DNA from: CAZIKF01 sp964539825
GTDB taxonomy: Bacteria; Muiribacteriota; UBA6191
NCBI GenBank assembly: GCA_964539825.1
Contig: CAZIKF010000023.1
Span: forward strand, 1 to 64,000
DNA: 64,000 bases
Direction: 5' to 3'
Part shown: positions 61,525 through 64,000 of the stretch, piece after piece
Layout of the letters: each line of letters opens with the position of its first letter
How positions within the stretch are numbered: position 1 is the stretch's first letter
Notes under the pieces: model-generated
Databases searched by the model: none
Told to the model about the DNA's origin: nothing
What the model saw: only the letters and a program-made list of their open reading frames with translations
Made by a program: the position numbers and the translations under genes

Positions 61525-64000
61525 ATGAAACTTAAGCAGGCCCTTACAGAAAATCCTTTTTATTCTCGGTATTATGATCTGATTAGAGAGAGGGTTGTAT
61601 TGATGGATGGGGGCATGGGTACCTGCCTCCAGGCTGAAAATCTCGGTGTTGAGGATTTCGGCGGGGCTGATCTGGAAGGCTGTAATGAGAACCTCAATCT
61701 CACCCGACCGGATGTAATTCGTAAAATTCACCAGGACTATTTCGAGGCCGGGGCAGATGTCGTTGAAACCAATACATTCGGAGCCACTCCCCTTGTATTA
61801 GCCGAATACGGTCTCCAGGATAAAGCACGGGAGATTAATATTCGGGCGGCTCAGTTGGCAAAGGAAGCCTCTGAAAACTTGAGCAAGTCCAACTGTCTCA
61901 GATGGGTAGCTGGGTCTATGGGGCCTACCACAAAAGCCTACTCAGTCACCGGGGGCGTGACTCTTGAGGAGCTTATCTTCAGCTATAGAGTACAGGCGAT
62001 GGGTCTGATAGAGGGGGGCGTGGACTTTCTTTTACTGGAGACCGCCCAGGATACTCTAAATCTTCGCTGTGGTATCGAAGGAATTTTCCAGGCAATTCAA
62101 GAACTGGGACACCCCATACCCCTGATGGTTTCCATGACCATCGAGCCCACGGGAACCATGCTCGCGGGTCAAAGCGCGGAGGCTTTATGCACATCCCTGG
62201 CCCATCTGGATCTTCTTGCCCTGGGGATGAACTGTTCTACAGGGCCGGAGTTTATGACTTCCCATGTCAGGGCTCTTGCTGAGCTCTCTCCTTTTCCTGT
62301 CTTTTGTATGCCCAATGCAGGGCTGCCGAACGAAGATGGAGAATACGAGGACACACCCCAGGATATGGGTGTCCCCTTGCGAAAATTTGCCGAGCATGAG
62401 TGGTTAAATGTTTTTGGGGGCTGTTGCGGGACAAGCCCTGAATACATCCGGTACTTCAATGAGATTCGAACCTCCTTTGTCCCCCGTAAGGTAGAGGGGC
62501 GCAAAGGCAGCTTTGTTTCTGGAATCGAGTTTTTAGAAGTAGAAGATTCCAACAGACCCCTGTTAGTCGGCGAGAGAACCAACATTATCGGGTCGCGAAA
62601 ATTTAAGCGCCATATCGTGGCCGAGCAATGGGAGGAAGCCGCTGAGATCGGTAGAAAACAGGTAAAGAGCGGTGGTCAAATTCTTGATGTCTGCCTCGCG
62701 AATCCCGACCGTGAGGAAAATGAAGATATGTCACGGTTCCTGCCGGAACTTCTCAAGAAAGTGAGAGTTCCGATTATGATCGATTCCACCGATGATGATG
62801 TTTTTGAACTCTCCCTGAGATTGCTGCCAGGAAAGTGCATTCTCAATTCCATCAACCTCGAGGAAGGGGAAGGCCGTTTTGAGCGAGTTGGAGACCTGCT
62901 GAGAAGACACGGGGGCGCCGTAGTCGTAGGCTGTATTGATGAGGATCCAGAGCAGGGTATGGCGGTTACCAGGGAGCGGAAACTGGAAATCGCAAGACGT
63001 TCCTACCAACTGTTGACTGAAAAATATTCCATTCCGGAAGAAGATATTATTTTCGATCCCCTGGTATTTCCGTGCGGCACCGGGGATGAGCAGTATGTTC
63101 ACTCGGCAGCAGAGACGGTGGCTGGGATTGAGTTGATTAAAAAGGAGTATCCTCGTGCCAAGACGATCCTGGGAGTCTCCAATGTGAGCTTCGGTCTACC
63201 CACCGCGGGTCGCGAAGCCCTGAATTCCGTTTTCCTGTACCATTGCACCAAAGCTGGTCTGGATATGGCGATTGTAAATACCCAGAGAATCGAGCGTTAT
63301 TCGAGCATATCCGCTGAGGAACGCGGCCTTTGCGAAGAATTGATTTATCGAAATTCCAAGGAAGCGGTAGATCGGTTTTCCGCCCATTTTCGGGAAGTAA
63401 AACCCAAGAAAACCCGCGACGAGTTGGCCAGTCTCCCCGTAGAAGAAAGGCTGAAGATTTGCCTTGTGGAGGGAACCAAGGAAGGACTGCTCGACTACCT
63501 GGATGAAGCCCTGAAGAAGTATTCACCGCTAGAGCTGATTAATATCCCTTTGATGAAGGGAATGGCAGAAGTTGGGAGGCTCTTTAACGCAAATGAACTT
63601 ATTGTTGCCGAGGTTCTGCAGTCAGCGAGTGTGATGAAGGCTTCAGTTGATCATCTTGAGCCGCTTATGGATAAGAGCGTTGATAGCGGGAAAGGAAAGC
63701 TCTTACTCGCCACCGTGAAAGGAGATGTCCACGACATCGGGAAGAACCTGGTGGAGATCATCCTGGGGAACAATGGTTTTGAGATTATCAATCTCGGCAT
63801 CAAGGTTCCACCGGAAGTTTTGATTCAGGCTTTTCGAGAACATAAACCCGACTATATCGGTCTCAGTGGGCTATTGGTAAAGTCCGCCCAACAGATGATT
63901 CATACCGCCGAGGACCTGAAAAACGCGGGGATCCATGTACCGCTATTGGTAGGAGGGGCAGCTTTATCTCGTTCCTTTACCGATAAAAGAATCGCTTCGA
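61525..64000 (+). CDS. metH: Cobalamin-dependent methionine synthase MetH, 3' end beyond the window
   Basis: 825 codons open from ATG 61525 (AGGAGA five bases upstream) to the right edge. Domain order is standard. The homocysteine-binding barrel (about 10-320) has zinc Cys C237 in GMNCSTG and C300-C301 in FGGCCGT. The pterin-binding domain (about 340-610) starts LLVGERTNIIGSRKFKR. A B12 cap helix region (about 640-720) precedes the cobalamin domain with GDVHDIG, H736 being the lower ligand, and SGLLVKSAQQM. The reactivation (AdoMet-binding) domain would lie beyond the window. MetH transfers a methyl group from methyltetrahydrofolate to homocysteine. I see no cobalamin riboswitch in the short upstream region, which is partly repeat-derived. 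Confidence 0.96.
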   Translation, partial: MKLKQALTENPFYSRYYDLIRERVVLMDGGMGTCLQAENLGVEDFGGADLEGCNENLNLTRPDVIRKIHQDYFEAGADVVETNTFGATPLVLAEYGLQDKAREINIRAAQLAKEASENLSKSNCLRWVAGSMGPTTKAYSVTGGVTLEELIFSYRVQAMGLIEGGVDFLLLETAQDTLNLRCGIEGIFQAIQELGHPIPLMVSMTIEPTGTMLAGQSAEALCTSLAHLDLLALGMNCSTGPEFMTSHVRALAELSPFPVFCMPNAGLPNEDGEYEDTPQDMGVPLRKFAEHEWLNVFGGCCGTSPEYIRYFNEIRTSFVPRKVEGRKGSFVSGIEFLEVEDSNRPLLVGERTNIIGSRKFKRHIVAEQWEEAAEIGRKQVKSGGQILDVCLANPDREENEDMSRFLPELLKKVRVPIMIDSTDDDVFELSLRLLPGKCILNSINLEEGEGRFERVGDLLRRHGGAVVVGCIDEDPEQGMAVTRERKLEIARRSYQLLTEKYSIPEEDIIFDPLVFPCGTGDEQYVHSAAETVAGIELIKKEYPRAKTILGVSNVSFGLPTAGREALNSVFLYHCTKAGLDMAIVNTQRIERYSSISAEERGLCEELIYRNSKEAVDRFSAHFREVKPKKTRDELASLPVEERLKICLVEGTKEGLLDYLDEALKKYSPLELINIPLMKGMAEVGRLFNANELIVAEVLQSASVMKASVDHLEPLMDKSVDSGKGKLLLATVKGDVHDIGKNLVEIILGNNGFEIINLGIKVPPEVLIQAFREHKPDYIGLSGLLVKSAQQMIHTAEDLKNAGIHVPLLVGGAALSRSFTDKRIAS

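Overview
The window reads as chromosome from a flagellated, Gram-negative-type bacterium of moderate GC content. It carries a phosphatidylserine decarboxylase, lipoproteins, a Tat-exported Rieske protein, a flagellar hook operon and a cobalamin-dependent MetH. No rRNA, tRNA, CRISPR array, phage module or transposase was seen. The mix of genes and the short palindromic intergenic repeats suggest an uncultivated marine or deltaproteobacterium-like lineage such as SAR324, but that is only a guess. The two runs of exactly 100 N show this is a draft or metagenomic scaffold.

Layout. 1-1200 (-): an exported M14 zinc carboxypeptidase running off the left edge. 1.2-1.9 kb: a gene-free divergent region with hairpins. 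1.9-8.8 kb (+): fliK-flgD-flgE, with unusually long FliK and FlgE, closed by a series of terminators. 8.9-10.5 kb: a palindromic repeat, a receiver-only response regulator overlapping psd, and a second kind of repeat. 10.6-11.7 kb (-): a DNA-polymerase-X-like protein that has lost its catalytic residues. 11.7-28.4 kb: seven paralogous large membrane proteins that look like GT-C-type glycosyltransferases (named GTC-1 to GTC-7 here), six on + and one on -, each with a C-terminal tetratricopeptide-like (TPR) module. The run ends with an SGNH hydrolase (28.4-29.8) and a small TPR lipoprotein (-). 30.6-38.6 kb (+): two secreted proteins of unknown family, a Rieske subunit, a molybdopterin subunit of the arsenite-oxidase/iodate-reductase (Aio/Idr) family, and an exported TPR-like protein. 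38.7-51.9 kb (-): one operon of an FGE/SUMF1-fold protein followed by four paralogous ~1000-residue exported proteins (alpha/beta-hydrolase domain plus long helical-repeat tail). 52.0-53.9 kb (+): an eighth, degenerate GT-C paralog. 53.9-57.5 kb (-): a B12-type radical SAM enzyme, a second FGE-fold protein and a complete single-domain alpha/beta-hydrolase. 57.7-59.5 kb (+): a radical SAM/SPASM protein and a GtrA-family protein, both next to palindromic repeats. 59.6-61.4 kb (-): a beta-propeller lipoprotein bracketed by inverted repeats. 61.5 kb to the right edge (+): metH.

Working together. The accessory core (11.7-59.5 kb) is dominated by lineage-specific paralogs that share parts. The same TPR module recurs in seven GT-C paralogs and the lipoprotein, with one to six copies. 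The same FGE-fold/alpha-beta-hydrolase pair occurs twice. A GtrA-type membrane protein, an SGNH hydrolase and radical SAM enzymes lie nearby. The simplest reading is an envelope or periplasmic glycoconjugate synthesis and modification system that has grown by tandem duplication. That reading is inference from gene content; no substrate can be read from the sequence. The Aio/Idr-like oxidoreductase with its two orphan secreted partners is a separate periplasmic redox unit of unknown substrate.

Both assembly gaps lie inside GT-C paralogs and break their reading frames. Stops on the far sides of the gaps were recovered by comparing paralogs.
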